Made by a program: the position numbers and the translations under genes. From Nocardia brasiliensis IFM 10847 (GTDB lineage: Bacteria; Actinomycetota; Actinomycetes; Mycobacteriales; Mycobacteriaceae): a stretch of 64,000 bases of DNA. Shown in pieces: positions 25,525 through 34,673 of this stretch. Position 1 is the stretch's first letter, and each line of letters begins with the position of its first letter. The stretch is from NCBI RefSeq assembly GCF_000710915.1, contig NZ_BAUA01000174.1:1-64000 (forward strand), given 5' to 3'. A model generated the notes under the pieces. That model was not told the origin of the DNA, did no database searches, and worked only from the letters and a program-made list of their open reading frames with translations.

Positions 25525-26345
25525 ACCCCGGGCAGGTCGTCGCCAGGATCGGGTTCTACACCTTTGTCGCGGTCGTCACCGGCTGCTTCGCGCTGCCGAT
25601 GCTGTGGCTGGCGTCCGCCCCATTCGACGCGACGCCCGGCTACGCCCCTCGAATCCCGGAAAAACCTACCCTGGAACACTTTTCGGCACTGTTCGACAAC
25701 GATCTGACGATGGGATCGCTGTGGAACTCGATGCTGCTGTCCGCGGCGTGCATGGTGCTCGTCGTGGCCGCCGCGGCGCTGGCGGCCTATGCACTGTCGC
25801 GCGTGCGGATTCCGGGCCGGGACGCGCTGCTGTACCTGCTGCTACTGCTGTCCAGCGTGGTGACGGGCACGGCGGCGATGGTGCCGATCTTCCTGATGAT
25901 CTGGAAGGTGGGGCTGCTGGACCGGCAACTCGGCGTGGTGCTGGTGTTGTCCGGCGGCCTGCTGCCCGCGGCGATTTTCATCCTGAAGGACTTCATGGAC
26001 TCGGTGCCCCGGTCCTACGAGGAATCGGCGCGGGTGTTCGGCGCGGGCCCGCTGCGGATACTGCGCGACATCGTGGTTCCGGTGGCGCGGCCCGGCCTGG
26101 CCACGATCGCGGTGTGGACCGTCGTGAATGTGTGGGGCAGCTACCTGGTGCCGTTCCTGCTGCTGCGCGATCAGGACAAGCAGCCTGCCGCCGTGGTGGT
26201 GCGCACCTTCTACGACGAGGGCGGCGCGGCGCAGCTCGGGCCGATTTCGGCCTTCTCGCTGTTGTATTCGATTCCGGTTGTGCTGATGTATTTGTTCGTC
26301 AACCGGCGCTACGGCTTTCGGCTGCACGGAGGGATCAAGGCTTGA
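25521..26345 (+). CDS. sugar ABC transporter permease (MalG-like)
   Basis: A 274-residue permease with six hydrophobic segments, starting with IGFYTFVAVVTGCFALPMLW. The EAA loop is YEESARVFGAGPLRILRDIV, followed by the conserved VPVARPGLATIAVW. The ATG at 25521 is embedded in an ATGA overlap with the previous stop, and its own stop shares one base with the ATPase ATG (TGATG). It is the second half of the membrane channel. Confidence 0.9.
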   Translation: MNPGQVVARIGFYTFVAVVTGCFALPMLWLASAPFDATPGYAPRIPEKPTLEHFSALFDNDLTMGSLWNSMLLSAACMVLVVAAAALAAYALSRVRIPGRDALLYLLLLLSSVVTGTAAMVPIFLMIWKVGLLDRQLGVVLVLSGGLLPAAIFILKDFMDSVPRSYEESARVFGAGPLRILRDIVVPVARPGLATIAVWTVVNVWGSYLVPFLLLRDQDKQPAAVVVRTFYDEGGAAQLGPISAFSLLYSIPVVLMYLFVNRRYGFRLHGGIKA

Positions 26346-27355
26346 TGGCGCAGATCGAACTGGTGGAGCTGACCAAGGAATTCGCCGGTGGCGTGCAAGC
26401 ACTCGACGGTTTGTCTTGCACGATCGAGGACGGCGAGTTCTTCGCGCTGCTCGGCCCTTCCGGATGCGGCAAGACCACCTTGCTGCGCACCATCGCCGGA
26501 CTGGAAAGCCCGACCAGCGGCCAGATCCGGATCGGCGACCGGGATGTCACCCGGCTCGCACCCGGGCGCCGGGATGTGGCCATGGTGTTCCAGGACTACG
26601 CGCTGTTCCCGCACATGTCGGTGGCGGACAACATCGCCTACCCGTTGAAGGTGCGCGGCGCCGACCGGCGCAGCCGGGTCGCGAAGGCGACCGAGACCGC
26701 GGAGCAGCTGTCCCTGCAAGGGTTGCTGGCGCGGCGGCCCGCCGAACTGTCCGGCGGGCAGCAGCAGCGGGTCGCGTTGGCTCGCGCGATGGCCTGTCAT
26801 CCGAAGGCGTTCCTGTTCGACGAACCGCTGTCCAACCTGGACGCTCGGCTGCGGCTGGAAGCGCGGACCTTCCTCAAGAAACTGCAACGTGAGCTCGGCG
26901 TGACCACAGTGTTCGTCACCCACGATCAGGCCGAGGCGCTGGCACTGGCCGATCGGATCGCGGTGCTCGCGGCCGGGCGGATCCGGCAGCTGGGCACGGC
27001 CCGCGAGGTATTCCGCAGGCCCGCCGACACTTTCGTGGCCAACTTCATCGGGTCCACGCCGATGAACCTGATTCCGGGTGAGTCGGTCGGGTTGGCCGAT
27101 TCGGTCATCTGGGGCGCGCGGCCCGAGTACCTCGAGTTCTCCGGCACCGCGGTGGCGGGGGCACTGCACGGTCAGGTGTCGACGGTCGAGCACCTCGGTG
27201 CGACCGCACTGGTCACCGTGACCGGGGACGGGTACACCGTGGGCGTGACGGTGCCGGAGGCGGCGGAGCCGGAGCCGGGTACCGAAGGCTGGGTCGTTCC
27301 GCAGGCCGATCGGGTGCTGCTGTACGACGCGGAATCAGGCCTACTGCTGCCCTGA
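26345..27355 (+). CDS. sugar ABC transporter ATPase (MalK/UgpC-like)
   Basis: A 336-residue ATPase. The nucleotide-binding domain has Walker A GPSGCGKTT, the Q-loop in VFQDYALFPHMSV, signature LSGGQQQR, Walker B AFLFDEPLSNLDA and the switch His in VFVTHDQAEA. A shorter C-terminal regulatory OBD-like domain (about residues 240-336) follows. It completes the importer encoded by the three preceding genes. MalK-type ATPases can serve more than one importer, but here a dedicated one is encoded. The operon stops at 27355, 52 nt before the next gene. Confidence 0.92.
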   Translation: MAQIELVELTKEFAGGVQALDGLSCTIEDGEFFALLGPSGCGKTTLLRTIAGLESPTSGQIRIGDRDVTRLAPGRRDVAMVFQDYALFPHMSVADNIAYPLKVRGADRRSRVAKATETAEQLSLQGLLARRPAELSGGQQQRVALARAMACHPKAFLFDEPLSNLDARLRLEARTFLKKLQRELGVTTVFVTHDQAEALALADRIAVLAAGRIRQLGTAREVFRRPADTFVANFIGSTPMNLIPGESVGLADSVIWGARPEYLEFSGTAVAGALHGQVSTVEHLGATALVTVTGDGYTVGVTVPEAAEPEPGTEGWVVPQADRVLLYDAESGLLLP

Positions 27356-27407
27356 CGCCGAAATTCCGTGGGGTGTCCGGCGCTTGGGCCGCTAGTCTCG
27401 AGACATT

Positions 27408-29030
27408 ATGACAACGCAAGCCCCGGTGGGTGCCGAACCGCCCATCGATGATCGGTACGACGAATTCCTGGACGGGGTGCGGCGGACGTTCGCAGCGAAA
27501 ACCGCCGAGAACGCCGCGCTGTTCACGGTCGACACCGGTGATCTGTTCGACGTGTTCCTCGACGCGCTCACCCCGGAACTCGCCACGGCGAACAACTGCG
27601 GCACCTGCCGGGCGTTCCTGCGCCGATACGGCGGATTGGTCTGCGTCGATTCGGACGGAACCGCGAAATCCGTGCTGTGGTCGACGCACGATATTCCGCC
27701 GAGCTATGCCCGCGCCGTGGCCGCGCTCGCCGATGCGGTCGAGCGCAGGCCGATCACATCGCTGTTCCGGTCCAGCGCGGCGAATTGGGGCTGTGCCGAG
27801 CGCGGTTCGTGGACTCATCTCGCGCTCACACCCGCTGAGCACCTGCTGCATCGGCCGACGGCGCTCGCCTCGACCGGTCAGTATGTCGCGGCGAAGAACG
27901 CCGACCGGGAAACACTCGGACGCGCCCTCGTCGAGTTCCCGGCTCCGATCGTGAAAAAGGCAGTGGCACTGCTGCGCACCGAACAGCTCTACCGCTCGGA
28001 CGCGATACTCGGTGCCGGTCAATGGCTTTCGACAGTGCACAAGCAACTCGGCGCGGTCCGGGGGCACGGCGCGGCCGCGCAACGGCAGCGCGACAATCTG
28101 GTCTGGCTCGCCGCCGCGACCGCACCGGCGGGGTTCTGCCACGTCAGGAGCGGCATGACCGGCACGCTGCTCAGCGATCTCGCGGCGGATCTGCCGTACG
28201 AGAGCGTCCAGCGGCGGTTCGCGGAAAAGATGAACCCGCTGCAGTACCGCAGGCCCACCGCGGCCCCGACGGCGGCGATGATCGCGCGCGCCGAAAAGGT
28301 CATCGGCGAACTCGAAGCCGCCGGATCGCTGGCTCGTCGTTTCGCGAAACTCGCCGATGTGCGCCCGATTTGGGCGCGGACGGCGCAGACCCATCGTTCC
28401 GGTGGGGTTTTCGGGCATCTCGTACCCGCTGAGAAGCGCAGGGGCGGAGCCGATCTCGACGTCGGCCCGGTGGTGCTCACCTGGACGAAGTTCGCGCGCA
28501 CCGTGCTGCCGGACGCGGATCGGATCGAGTACGAAGTGCCCGGTTCGGCAACCAGTTACGGTGCGATGGTGACCGCGGCGGACCCGGCCGCGCCGCCGAT
28601 CGTGCAGTGGGATTCGCCCGACCGTCGCAACCCGGTGACCTGGTACGTCTACGTGAACGGTTCCCCACCGAAGCAGTGGGGACTGCGCCCCGGTGAGCAC
28701 CGTGACGTGACCGCCGTGGTCGCGCACCCCGCCACCTGGTACGTCGAGGACGACCGTACGGCGCGCGAACAATCCGTGCTGTTCGCCCTCGCGGGCGCCA
28801 CCGATACCGGCTACACCAACGGCGCAGGATTCTTCCCGGAGTTCCTCAAGAGCGAATTGCACGAAATTCGGCAGACTTTGGCGGCGCACGCGCAACAGGC
28901 CGTGGTGGCCGGCAAGAACGACGCCGAGGTCTGCGGACTGCTGATGTCGAAAGGCGGCAGCCTCGGGCATACCTTCCGGGTTACCAGCGCCGGAATCCGC
29001 ACGCGCTACACCATCGATCGCTGGGACTGA
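27408..29030 (+). CDS. unrecognised 540-residue protein
   Basis: A cytoplasmic protein of 540 residues that I cannot place in a family. A CxxC pair lies in NNCGTCRAFLRRYGGLVCVD (residues about 63-82). The centre is helical (QWLSTVHKQLGAVRGHGA, MNPLQYRRPTAAPTAAM). The C-terminal half has beta-rich stretches such as WYVYVNGSPPKQWGL, then a conserved-looking NGAGFFPEFLKSELHEIRQT. Length and normal codon use argue for a real gene. The ATG at 27408 is 52 nt past the ABC ATPase stop, so read-through from the transporter operon is possible. Similar proteins of unknown role are, in my recollection, found in phages and actinomycetes, but I could not check this. Confidence 0.6.
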   Translation: MTTQAPVGAEPPIDDRYDEFLDGVRRTFAAKTAENAALFTVDTGDLFDVFLDALTPELATANNCGTCRAFLRRYGGLVCVDSDGTAKSVLWSTHDIPPSYARAVAALADAVERRPITSLFRSSAANWGCAERGSWTHLALTPAEHLLHRPTALASTGQYVAAKNADRETLGRALVEFPAPIVKKAVALLRTEQLYRSDAILGAGQWLSTVHKQLGAVRGHGAAAQRQRDNLVWLAAATAPAGFCHVRSGMTGTLLSDLAADLPYESVQRRFAEKMNPLQYRRPTAAPTAAMIARAEKVIGELEAAGSLARRFAKLADVRPIWARTAQTHRSGGVFGHLVPAEKRRGGADLDVGPVVLTWTKFARTVLPDADRIEYEVPGSATSYGAMVTAADPAAPPIVQWDSPDRRNPVTWYVYVNGSPPKQWGLRPGEHRDVTAVVAHPATWYVEDDRTAREQSVLFALAGATDTGYTNGAGFFPEFLKSELHEIRQTLAAHAQQAVVAGKNDAEVCGLLMSKGGSLGHTFRVTSAGIRTRYTIDRWD

Positions 29031-29069
29031 GTCGACGCGACGTGCCGGTCCGGTGTGGCGATCGCTCGT

Positions 29070-30470
29070 TCAGTCGGTGACGTGTCCGCTGCGGACCGGG
29101 CAGGCCCGCGCCTCCTGCGCGTCGAGATCGGCGAAGTACCGGGCGCAGGGGCGTAGGCGGCGGGCGTCGAGCACCATCCAGGTGCCGAGCACGAGCTGGG
29201 TGAGGCCGCGCCAGACGTCCTCGAACCGATCACGCGCCCGCAGCCCGGTCAGCATGGTGCGCAACACGATCGGTGACGGCGGCCGGTCGGCGGCCAGCAG
29301 CAGGCACGGGGCACGGTGCGGGATGGAGCGGGTGTGCGAGACCGACGAGTGCAGGCGGTAGCCGTCCAGCACCGTGCGCGCGACCGCGCGCATCGCGATC
29401 GGTGACAGCCGCCAGGCCGGGCACGGGCGATTGGCGGCGACGCCGAACGGGATGTGGTGGGTGTCCTTGGCGCGGTGCGTGATCCACCGATCGGGGTCGA
29501 AGCGGTCGGGGTCGAGGTGACCGGTGCGCTCGAACTGCTGATAGTTGAAGCACAGCACCGTGCCCGCGGGGATCGTGTTCCCGTCGCCCACCGCGATATC
29601 GCCGGTGGTGATCCGGTGCGCGATGCCGAAAAGCGGAAACTGACGCAAGGTTTCGTCCAGCACGTGCTCCAGGTACGAGCTGGCGGGTTCGGCCAGGATG
29701 CGGCGCTGCACGCCCTGGTGCCGGGCGATGGCGAGCAGCAGATGCGCCATGCCCTCCGACATCTGGACGACGGCGGTGTTGAAGAACGCGCCCTGCAGGT
29801 AACAGGCGTGCTCGCGCGGGCTGAACAGGGCGGGCAGTCGATGCGGCACCTCGCCCGCCTCTATCCGGACGAGCAGGTAGCGGGTGAGGCGGTCGCGCCT
29901 GCGCATATGCCGCAGCCCGGTGCATTTCAGCGACGTCACCACATCGTCGGCATTGCCGACGATGAGATCCCGGGCCGCCCGCGGGCACGGCTCACGAAAG
30001 ACCAACTCGTAGAAGAACTCCGCCCAGATCGGCATCATCAGGTCGCGCAGCCGCACCAGTGTCACCGGGCCGGTGGGTAGCTCGGCGAGTATCCGGCGGG
30101 CGCAGCGTGCGGCGAGCTGCTCGATCTCGGCGGTCGGCAGGGAGAGCACGGCCCTGGTGGTGCGTGCCGCTTCGGCGTAGCGGGGGCCGTCCTCCAAATG
30201 TTCCTGATGTACTTCGGGCCCCGGTGCCAGCCAATACCAGAACAGATCCGAGAGAGCCGCTCCTCTGCTGCGACCGTTGGCCGCCGGATGCTCGTACAGG
30301 CGCTGGAACAACTCCGGGCCGCCGCGCTCGCCGGGTAGCGTGATCTCGTTGCCGCCGTTGACTTTCGCGAAGATCCAGACCCGTAGGGCCACCACCGCCT
30401 GGGGCAGCCAACGGGATACTGCCCAGAGTGCGCCGGTCGTCGCGAGTAGCAGCCTCGTTCGCCTCAGCAC
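29070..30470 (-). CDS. cytochrome P450-like protein with atypical heme loop
   Basis: A 466-residue protein. A hydrophobic N-terminus (LLLATTGALWAVSRWLPQ) may anchor it to the membrane, unusual for bacterial P450s. The ExxR motif is ETLRQFP in the K helix, and ERTGHLDPDRFDPDRWI is the typical PERF/DPDRF region. The heme loop reads PFGVAANRPCPAW: a Cys ligand with Arg at -2, but one residue too many between Phe and Cys and no Gly at -4. The tail after the Cys is about 100 residues, longer than usual. The GTG at 30470 overlaps the oxidase stop by 7 nt. It is the last of four enzyme genes and probably hydroxylates their common product. Confidence 0.75.
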   Translation of the reverse strand: MLRRTRLLLATTGALWAVSRWLPQAVVALRVWIFAKVNGGNEITLPGERGGPELFQRLYEHPAANGRSRGAALSDLFWYWLAPGPEVHQEHLEDGPRYAEAARTTRAVLSLPTAEIEQLAARCARRILAELPTGPVTLVRLRDLMMPIWAEFFYELVFREPCPRAARDLIVGNADDVVTSLKCTGLRHMRRRDRLTRYLLVRIEAGEVPHRLPALFSPREHACYLQGAFFNTAVVQMSEGMAHLLLAIARHQGVQRRILAEPASSYLEHVLDETLRQFPLFGIAHRITTGDIAVGDGNTIPAGTVLCFNYQQFERTGHLDPDRFDPDRWITHRAKDTHHIPFGVAANRPCPAWRLSPIAMRAVARTVLDGYRLHSSVSHTRSIPHRAPCLLLAADRPPSPIVLRTMLTGLRARDRFEDVWRGLTQLVLGTWMVLDARRLRPCARYFADLDAQEARACPVRSGHVTD

Positions 30471-31546
30471 CGCGCCGCCGCCCCTCGGATCGTCACCAGG
30501 TCGGTGTCCAGTTCGGACAGCGCCGCCACGCCGCAGAGGGTCAACGTCTGCTCGACCTCCGTGCGCAGGGTGTCCAGCACTTCCGCGACGCCCTTGTCGC
30601 CGCCGACGGTCAAGCCCCACAGCACCGGTCGCCCGAGGCCCACTGCCCGCGCGCCCAGTGCGAGCGCCAGCACGACATCCGAGCCGCGGCGCACGCCTCC
30701 GTCCAGAAAGATCGGGATCCGATCGGCCACACCGGCCGCGATCGCGGGCAGGGCGTCCAACGTCGCGGGTGCGGCATCGAGTTGGCGTCCACCGTGATTG
30801 GACACCAGGATCGCGTCGGCGCCGAATTCGATCGCCAGCCGCGCGTCTTCGGGGTGCATGATCCCTTTGAGCACCAACGGAAGTGCCGTCACCTCGCGCA
30901 GCCACTCCAGGTGGTCCCAGGTGAAGGTGGGCGACATCGCGATACGCCGGAGCCCGTTTCCGGTCGTGCCGGGCAGGCCGCGCATGTTCTCGGCACAGAG
31001 CCCGGCGGGCAGATCGTGAAAGCCGTTGCGATCGTCTCTGGTGCGCCGCCCCAGGGCGGGGGAGTCGACCGTCACCACCAGTGCTGTACAGCCGGCGCGC
31101 TCCGCTCGTCGCACGAGTTCGGTGGTCACCTCCGGCTCGGGCTGCAGGTACAGCTGGAACCACACCCGTGCGTCCCGGTAGATCTCGCGGGCCGCGGCAG
31201 TGATCTCGCCGATGGCCACGGTCGCGGCCATGCTGGCGATCAGCACGAGTCCGGCCGCGGCGACCGCCCTGGCGGTCGCGCGTTCCCCCTCTGGGTGGGC
31301 CAGGCGATGAAACGCGGTGGGCGAGACGAACACCGGCATCGTGCTCGGATCGCCGAGTAGGGTCGTCGTGATGGACCGGCCGCTGGTATCTCGCAACACC
31401 CGCGGCAGCAGCGCGAGGCGGCGGAAGGCCTGCTCGTTGTCGGCCAGCGCGATCTCCTCGCCCGCCCCGCCGGCGAAGAAGTCGTAGTGCGCGGGCTCGA
31501 GCAGCTCCCTCGCCCGCTGCTCGAGCGCGGCCGGTGGGCAGGTCAC
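30464..31546 (-). CDS. FMN-dependent alpha-hydroxy acid dehydrogenase/oxidase
   Basis: A 360-residue TIM-barrel flavoenzyme of the lactate/glycolate oxidase family. The N-terminal YDFFAGGAGEE, the FMN-binding PLVLKGIMHPEDA and the active-site SNHGGRQLD (catalytic His) are all present, followed by IFLDGGVRRGSDV, which binds the FMN phosphate. It oxidises an alpha-hydroxy acid to the keto acid. The GTG at 31546 overlaps the monooxygenase stop (GTGA). The substrate is unknown; the operon context (acyl ligase, monooxygenase, P450) suggests a step in a specialised pathway rather than lactate use. Confidence 0.88.
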   Translation of the reverse strand: MTCPPAALEQRARELLEPAHYDFFAGGAGEEIALADNEQAFRRLALLPRVLRDTSGRSITTTLLGDPSTMPVFVSPTAFHRLAHPEGERATARAVAAAGLVLIASMAATVAIGEITAAAREIYRDARVWFQLYLQPEPEVTTELVRRAERAGCTALVVTVDSPALGRRTRDDRNGFHDLPAGLCAENMRGLPGTTGNGLRRIAMSPTFTWDHLEWLREVTALPLVLKGIMHPEDARLAIEFGADAILVSNHGGRQLDAAPATLDALPAIAAGVADRIPIFLDGGVRRGSDVVLALALGARAVGLGRPVLWGLTVGGDKGVAEVLDTLRTEVEQTLTLCGVAALSELDTDLVTIRGAAARC

Positions 31547-33111
31547 CGGGTGGGCTCCGGGGCGGGCAGCGCGGTCGCCAAGAAGTCGAGCAGCGGCTTG
31601 CGGTGCACCGTTTCGTGCGTCCACTCGTTTTCGAGGTTCTCCGTGATGTGATGCTCGGCGATCCAGCACCCGTCGCGGTACTGCCGGAGGACCGGGTGCA
31701 GATACCGGCCGTCGAGGGCGTGTTCGGCGTCGGACTGGGCGATGCGCCGCGCGTTGATGTCGAACGGGTCGAAGCGGTCGTGATCCTTGCCGTACTCGAG
31801 GGTGATCACCAAGTAGGTCTCCACCTGGCCGAAGTCTCCTGCCGCGATGGCGGTTCCGAGGTAGTCGACCGGTAGTTCCGTCCAGTACCGCGCCTGCGCG
31901 TCGGGCCCGACCGTGACCAGATCGCCGAGGAAGCCGAACATCTGCCACAGCGCCGAGGTCCGGTTCACCCGCTCGAGGATCGCCTCGCCGATGTCGGCCG
32001 CGGCCGTGCCGAGTTCGCGGTGCGGCCAGACCCGCTGATGGTGTCGCTGTTCCAGAATTCGGTGCAATGCCCTTGTCCCATAACGGAACCCGTGGATGAA
32101 GCCGCTGGTGGACTGCTTGAAATCACGCTCCTGCGTGATCGTGCCCGCGAAGTACAGCCCCGGCACCGTGGTCGACTCCCACGCCGGGGTCTGGGCCGGG
32201 AAGCGATCGTTGATCGCCAATTCCGGCCTGCACTCCGGGGCGAAGATCGAAGCGTCGAAACGGAATCCGGTCGCCACGATCACCCGGTCGTAGCGGATGC
32301 CCTTGGTGACCTCGTCGGCCCGGGAGAAGCTCACCGTCACCAGATACGACCCGTCCGACTGCCGCGCGATATCGACCACGTTGCCGTCCAGGATCGCGTT
32401 CTGCGACTTGAGCTGATAGGTATCGAGGAAGTTGTTGTTGACCGCGCGCAGATGGCCGACGAAGTGGGTCTGCCAGGCCAGCCGCACCGAATGCGGTCCG
32501 GCGACATGGATCAGCGCGGTGGTCTCGGCGAGGTTGTCGGCGGTCTCGAAGGCCGAGTTGCCTTTTCCGATGATCAGCACCCGCTGATCGGTGAAATCCG
32601 CCGGGTCGACCGATACTTCGCTGTACAGTTCGGCCGTCTCGATACCAGGGATATCGGGTACATAGGGTTTCGAGACGCCGGTGGCCACGATCAGCCGGTG
32701 GGCGCGCAGCACCTCGCCGTGCTGATCGACGACCTCGAACAGATCCGGTCGGCTGATCCGTTCCACCCGGGTGTCGTAGCGGATCGACAAGCCTTGTCGC
32801 ACAGCGTAATCACGGAGATAGCGGACCATATCGTCGGCGTCCGGAAAGAAGCGTCGCGAGTAGTCCTTGAACAGCGGGCCCGGCAGCAGCGAATTCCAGT
32901 CCATGCGCAGATTCAGCTCCGGATCGTCCCAGCCCGTGTGCACCTTGTTGATCGAGATGAGCCGGCGGTGCCGGGGATACCTGGTGAAGAACGTGCCCGC
33001 GGCGGGCCCGCCCTCAACGATCAGATAGTCGCGGCCCGCCTGCTGTAGGTGGTGACCCATTTGGAGACCCGCCGGTCCCGCGCCGATGATCAGGTAGTCG
33101 AGTTCGGACAA
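31543..33111 (-). CDS. FAD-dependent NAD(P)H monooxygenase (FMO/FOXRED2-like)
   Basis: About 522 residues with two dinucleotide-binding folds: IIGAGPAGLQMGHHL at the N-terminus for FAD and VLIIGKGNSAFETADNL in the middle for NAD(P)H. The ATG motif VIVATGFRFDASIF and VPGLYFAGTI complete the flavin monooxygenase pattern. The overall length and segments such as RRLISINKVHTGWDD recall FOXRED2-like proteins. The TTG at 33111 (five bases after GGAGG) is the likeliest start; a TTG at 33123 overlaps the ribosome site. It follows the acyl ligase by 23 nt and overlaps the oxidase start. It probably inserts oxygen at N, S or a carbonyl. Confidence 0.85.
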   Translation of the reverse strand: MSELDYLIIGAGPAGLQMGHHLQQAGRDYLIVEGGPAAGTFFTRYPRHRRLISINKVHTGWDDPELNLRMDWNSLLPGPLFKDYSRRFFPDADDMVRYLRDYAVRQGLSIRYDTRVERISRPDLFEVVDQHGEVLRAHRLIVATGVSKPYVPDIPGIETAELYSEVSVDPADFTDQRVLIIGKGNSAFETADNLAETTALIHVAGPHSVRLAWQTHFVGHLRAVNNNFLDTYQLKSQNAILDGNVVDIARQSDGSYLVTVSFSRADEVTKGIRYDRVIVATGFRFDASIFAPECRPELAINDRFPAQTPAWESTTVPGLYFAGTITQERDFKQSTSGFIHGFRYGTRALHRILEQRHHQRVWPHRELGTAAADIGEAILERVNRTSALWQMFGFLGDLVTVGPDAQARYWTELPVDYLGTAIAAGDFGQVETYLVITLEYGKDHDRFDPFDINARRIAQSDAEHALDGRYLHPVLRQYRDGCWIAEHHITENLENEWTHETVHRKPLLDFLATALPAPEPTR

Positions 33112-33134
33112 CGTCTCCTCCAAAATGTCTGGCG

Positions 33135-34532
33135 TTACCGTGGATACAGCTCCAGCAAGGCCTTCTTGTCCGGCTTCCCGCTCGCCGCCGTCGGGGCTTG
33201 CGGCACCACCGTGTAGGACTGCGGCACACTCGATTCCCCGAGTTCGGCGCGCACCAGGGCCGACAGTGCGATCGAGTCCGGCGTACGGCCCGGACGCGGT
33301 ACCACGAAGGCGTGCACCGCTTCACCGCGGCGCTCGTCCGGCGCGCCGACGACGTAGGCCTGGTCGATATCCGGGTGCCCGGCCAGCAGTCGTTCGATCG
33401 GACCCGCGTACACCGGCAGCGCGTCCACGATGATCACGTCGCGTGCCCGGCCGGTCAGGTAGAGGTAGCCGTCCGCGAGATAACCCAGGTCTCGGGTGCG
33501 TACCCAGCCGTCTACGAGGACATCGGCGGTTTCTGCCGGGTCACCGAGGTACTCGGACATCATGTACTCGTTGCGGACATAGATTTCGCCGTCCCGGATG
33601 TCCACCGCGACGCCGGGTAGCGGGCGACCGACCGAAGCGAGTACGCCGCTGTCGATTTCGGCGGGCGTCAATGCGGTCAAGCCACCGGTCTCGGTCTGCC
33701 CGTAGGCCTGATGCACCACCGGACCGAGCATCCGCACCGCGTCCGCGAGCCGATGCGGGGCCAGCGGCGAGCCCGCCACCACCATGGCGCGCAGGCTGCT
33801 CGTGTCCGTCGGGGTGGCGCGCAGTGCGTCCAGCATCTGGTAGAGGCGGGGCACGTTCATGATCGTGGCGGTGATCCGCAGGCGCTCGATGACCTCTGGA
33901 AAAAGTTCTGTGCCAACAGGTTCCGGGATAACCGCGGTGCCGCCGGCCAGCAGGCACAGCGCGAGATAGTCCTGTACCACCGCACTGGCCAGTGTACCGA
34001 ACAGCAGGTAGCGCTCGGCGCAGGCGGCGAGTGCGGCCGTCTCCGGGCTCCACGTCGGCTTGCCCCACGACCAATGCGCGGACATCGCCCGATAGGTCTG
34101 CGCGCACCCCTTCGGCAGGCCGGTGGTGCCGCTGGTATACGCGACACGGGCGATGTCACCCGAACGCGCCTCGACCGTCACCGGCTGCGCCGGGCCCGCC
34201 AGCAGCGCGCGCACCTGCTCGTCATCCAAGACCGCGTCCACCCCGTTGCTCAGCACATGCTGCAGCTGCCGCGCACTGAGCCCCGGCCGCACCCCGACGA
34301 CGCGGCAGCCGAGGGTATAGGCCGCCAGATACGCGGCCAGCGATTCGGCGCTGACATCCACCCGCATCGCCACGCCGCGACCAGGACCGAGCCCCCGTTC
34401 CCGCAGCCCGCCCGCGACGGTGCCCATCATCGTGAGCAACTGCCCCCTGGTGACGGTGCGCGCACCGTGCTCGACCACGACTTTTCCCGGCTCCACCTGC
34501 AACGCCCGCACGATCGACCCGGGAAAGCTCAC
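33135..34532 (-). CDS. acyl-CoA/acyl-AMP ligase (ANL superfamily)
   Basis: A 465-residue adenylating enzyme. Core motifs: YTSGTTGLPKG (A3), YGQTETGG (A5), DLGYLADGYLYLTGRARDVI (A7-A8) and the catalytic Lys in ASGKPDKKAL (A10). It is shorter than most family members, with a compact N-terminal domain. I use the GTG at 34530-34532; no strong ribosome site precedes it, so a leaderless transcript is possible. It is the first of the four-gene enzyme set reading toward 29070. It probably activates an organic acid as a thioester or AMP ester for the following oxidative enzymes. Confidence 0.85.
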   Translation of the reverse strand: MSFPGSIVRALQVEPGKVVVEHGARTVTRGQLLTMMGTVAGGLRERGLGPGRGVAMRVDVSAESLAAYLAAYTLGCRVVGVRPGLSARQLQHVLSNGVDAVLDDEQVRALLAGPAQPVTVEARSGDIARVAYTSGTTGLPKGCAQTYRAMSAHWSWGKPTWSPETAALAACAERYLLFGTLASAVVQDYLALCLLAGGTAVIPEPVGTELFPEVIERLRITATIMNVPRLYQMLDALRATPTDTSSLRAMVVAGSPLAPHRLADAVRMLGPVVHQAYGQTETGGLTALTPAEIDSGVLASVGRPLPGVAVDIRDGEIYVRNEYMMSEYLGDPAETADVLVDGWVRTRDLGYLADGYLYLTGRARDVIIVDALPVYAGPIERLLAGHPDIDQAYVVGAPDERRGEAVHAFVVPRPGRTPDSIALSALVRAELGESSVPQSYTVVPQAPTAASGKPDKKALLELYPR

Positions 34533-34673
34533 CCGACCATGATAAGAACTGCACGGTCGGAATAGTTTGATATTCAACAAGTTTGGCCACTTCGACAAGG
34601 GATCTGACCGTCAGCGCATACTTTGTTTTGTCCTGTCCGATGAGTTTCGTGCGTCCGGGAGGTCTGTTCAGTC

